Shown piece by piece: positions 62,875 to 64,000 of a stretch of DNA of 64,000 nucleotides. Numbering within the stretch: position 1 is the first letter of the stretch; each line of letters begins with the position of its first letter. Below the pieces are notes generated by a model. That model searched no databases, was not told where the DNA came from, and was given only the letters and a program-made list of their open reading frames with translations. The translations under genes and the position numbers were made by a program. Source of the DNA: Mitsuaria chitosanitabida ATCC BAA-476 = NBRC 102408 (GTDB lineage Bacteria; Pseudomonadota; Gammaproteobacteria; Burkholderiales; Burkholderiaceae_C); the NCBI RefSeq assembly GCF_001598255.1, contig NZ_BCYP01000018.1:434001-498000 (forward strand), given 5' to 3'.

Positions 62875-63996
62875 TCAGTTCGCCCGTCGCCGACGCAGCT
62901 CTCGTCTGGCAAAGAAGGCCGTCAGGATGAGCCCTGCAAGTACCGTCGTGACCGCCGCGATCACAGTACGCTGAGGCTTGCTCTTTCGCTCCGGGGGGGT
63001 GGCCGGATCGAGCACCTGGATCAAGGTGCCCTCGCGGGCTTCATCCATCTTCGCGATCTCGAACTGCTTTGCGTAGATCTCGAAGACGGCCTCTTGGTAT
63101 TTGAACTCGCGATACGCGGAGACGTAGTCCTGACTGCCGCTGGCTTCCATCGGGCGCTCAAACTGCGCCAGCTGGCCGCGAAGGCCGGCGAGTGCTGCCA
63201 CTTGCTGCTGCACTTCGGGTGCGCTGTCCGTCATGGTCTTCCGCAGCGTGGACAGGCGTACCTCGGTTGCGGCGATCTCCGCCTTGGTTCGTGCGTAGGC
63301 CTCGGCGGCAGCCTTTGGCTCGCTTTTCAACGCGCCTGCGGTGAAGCCGGTCTTCTGCACATCCAATTGGGCCGCTTTGAGCGCCTCCTTGGTGTGAGCC
63401 ATCTGCTGCTCGAAGAAGACGCGGCGCTGCTGGGCCTCGGTCAATGCGAGATTGTTGGTGACCCAACGAAGTTCATCGACGAAGGCATTTGCCATTTGAG
63501 CGGCCCGGGCAGGATCCTTGTCGTCGACGTCAATCGAGATCAGGTTGTCCTTCTTGCCCGCGCTGATCCGGACGCTGCTGCTCAGTTGCTTGAGCGCATC
63601 CACCCGGAACTTGGATTGGTACAAATCCATCAGTTTGAAGCGATCGATGATGCGATTGCCCACCGTCACGCTCTGCATGATCGAGATGTACTGGTCAGTC
63701 TGGCTCTTCACCGCACCGCCGCCCGCCAGGCCCGCTAGCGCACCCAGCGACGCCAAGGCGTTTGCCGCAGAGTTTTGCTGCTGCTGGGGGCTGACGATCG
63801 TCGCTCGTGCGGTGAAGGTTGGCGTGATCATCAGCGTAATGCCATAGGCCGCAATGCCGATCGCGACGGCGAGCGCGGCGATCTTGAGCCTGTGGGGTTT
63901 CACGGCCGAAGCCAACACGGAGAAGGAAATGCCGTCCTGGAAATCGTCGCCTTGGAGGCTGTTAGCGCTGGTCGAAGTCATGGTGCTGATCGACAT
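62875..63996 (-). CDS. Wzz/chain-length determinant family protein
   Basis: Polysaccharide co-polymerase of 373 residues. It has a helix at about residues 34-54, a long periplasmic coiled-coil domain including FVDELRWVTNNLALTEAQQRRVFFEQQM, and a second helix near residues 345-365 preceded by the Pro-rich PATPPERKSKPQRTVIA. This is the two-helix Wzz topology without a kinase domain. ATG 63996 is four bases from the window edge; an ATG at 63981 is another possible start, and extension beyond the window cannot be excluded. It regulates chain length of the glycan polymerised by the Wzy-like protein. Confidence 0.88.
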   Translation of the reverse strand: MSISTMTSTSANSLQGDDFQDGISFSVLASAVKPHRLKIAALAVAIGIAAYGITLMITPTFTARATIVSPQQQQNSAANALASLGALAGLAGGGAVKSQTDQYISIMQSVTVGNRIIDRFKLMDLYQSKFRVDALKQLSSSVRISAGKKDNLISIDVDDKDPARAAQMANAFVDELRWVTNNLALTEAQQRRVFFEQQMAHTKEALKAAQLDVQKTGFTAGALKSEPKAAAEAYARTKAEIAATEVRLSTLRKTMTDSAPEVQQQVAALAGLRGQLAQFERPMEASGSQDYVSAYREFKYQEAVFEIYAKQFEIAKMDEAREGTLIQVLDPATPPERKSKPQRTVIAAVTTVLAGLILTAFFARRELRRRRAN

Positions 63997-64000
63997 ATCT

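Noticed and set aside
1-64000. CRISPR arrays, tRNA or rRNA genes, transposases, phage genes
   Set aside because: I looked for regularly spaced repeats, tRNA-like cloverleaf ends and transposase or integrase motifs and saw none. No intergenic gap exceeds 300 bases.

Overview
The window is about 64 kb of high-G+C DNA with very long spurious open frames on both strands. Gene content points to a Burkholderiales betaproteobacterium, probably near Roseateles/Mitsuaria/Rubrivivax. The evidence is the aa3 oxidase block with its DUF2970, DUF2909, SURF1 and CtaA/CtaB genes, a DUF4148 small secreted protein, and an EPS-associated MarR regulator. The genus is inferred from gene content only. I see no tRNA, rRNA, insertion sequence, prophage or CRISPR array.

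Region 1 (1-8110) is the end of a cytochrome c oxidase operon: ctaD (cut by the window edge), a 39-residue small assembly protein, ctaG/cox11, DUF2970, ctaE, a terminator, a REP-like element, DUF2909, SURF1, a CxxxC membrane protein, ctaA, ctaB and a SCO lipoprotein. Together these build, copper-load and supply heme A to the oxidase.

Region 2 (8246-27530) is mostly housekeeping. rpoH has a perfect CIRCE inverted repeat in front of it. Then come a MASE1-CHASE-PAS histidine kinase, an EmrAB-NodT-type efflux operon divergent from a TetR/CecR-like regulator, ychF, a UbiH-family monooxygenase, dsbC, DUF3429, an M61 peptidase, DUF3108, an enoyl-CoA hydratase, DUF4148 and lysS.

Region 3 (27693-64000) is a large surface-polysaccharide locus in two convergent halves that meet near 41.6 kb. 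The plus-strand half carries wbpB/wbpD/wbpE-type genes for a UDP-2,3-diacetamido uronic acid. It also has a second acyltransferase, a divergent DegT aminotransferase, a Wzx flippase, two glycosyltransferases, a methyltransferase, a PglE-like aminotransferase, a PglC/WcaJ-type initiating transferase, a WbpM/PglF-type 4,6-dehydratase and a 2OG-Fe(II) oxygenase. The minus-strand half, read from the right edge, starts with a Wzz-like protein and an EPS-associated MarR regulator whose start codon abuts a perfect palindrome. It continues with ascD, rfbF, rfbG and rfbH (the CDP-3,6-dideoxy-4-ketohexose pathway), a pyruvate-aldolase family protein, a HAD phosphatase, a TPP enzyme of YerE type and an SDR reductase. 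After these come a second Wzx, glycosyltransferases, a UDP-GlcNAc 2-epimerase family protein, a Wzy-like polymerase and the full GDP-D-glycero-D-manno-heptose set (gmhA, hddC, gmhB, hddA).

The most interesting candidate system is the CDP-sugar cassette at 53.8-62.4 kb. A TPP enzyme and a reductase after RfbFGH/AscD suggest a yersiniose-like C4-branched 3,6-dideoxy sugar. The added aldolase and HAD phosphatase suggest that the acyl donor is a custom-made 2-oxo acid longer than pyruvate. That last step is inference.
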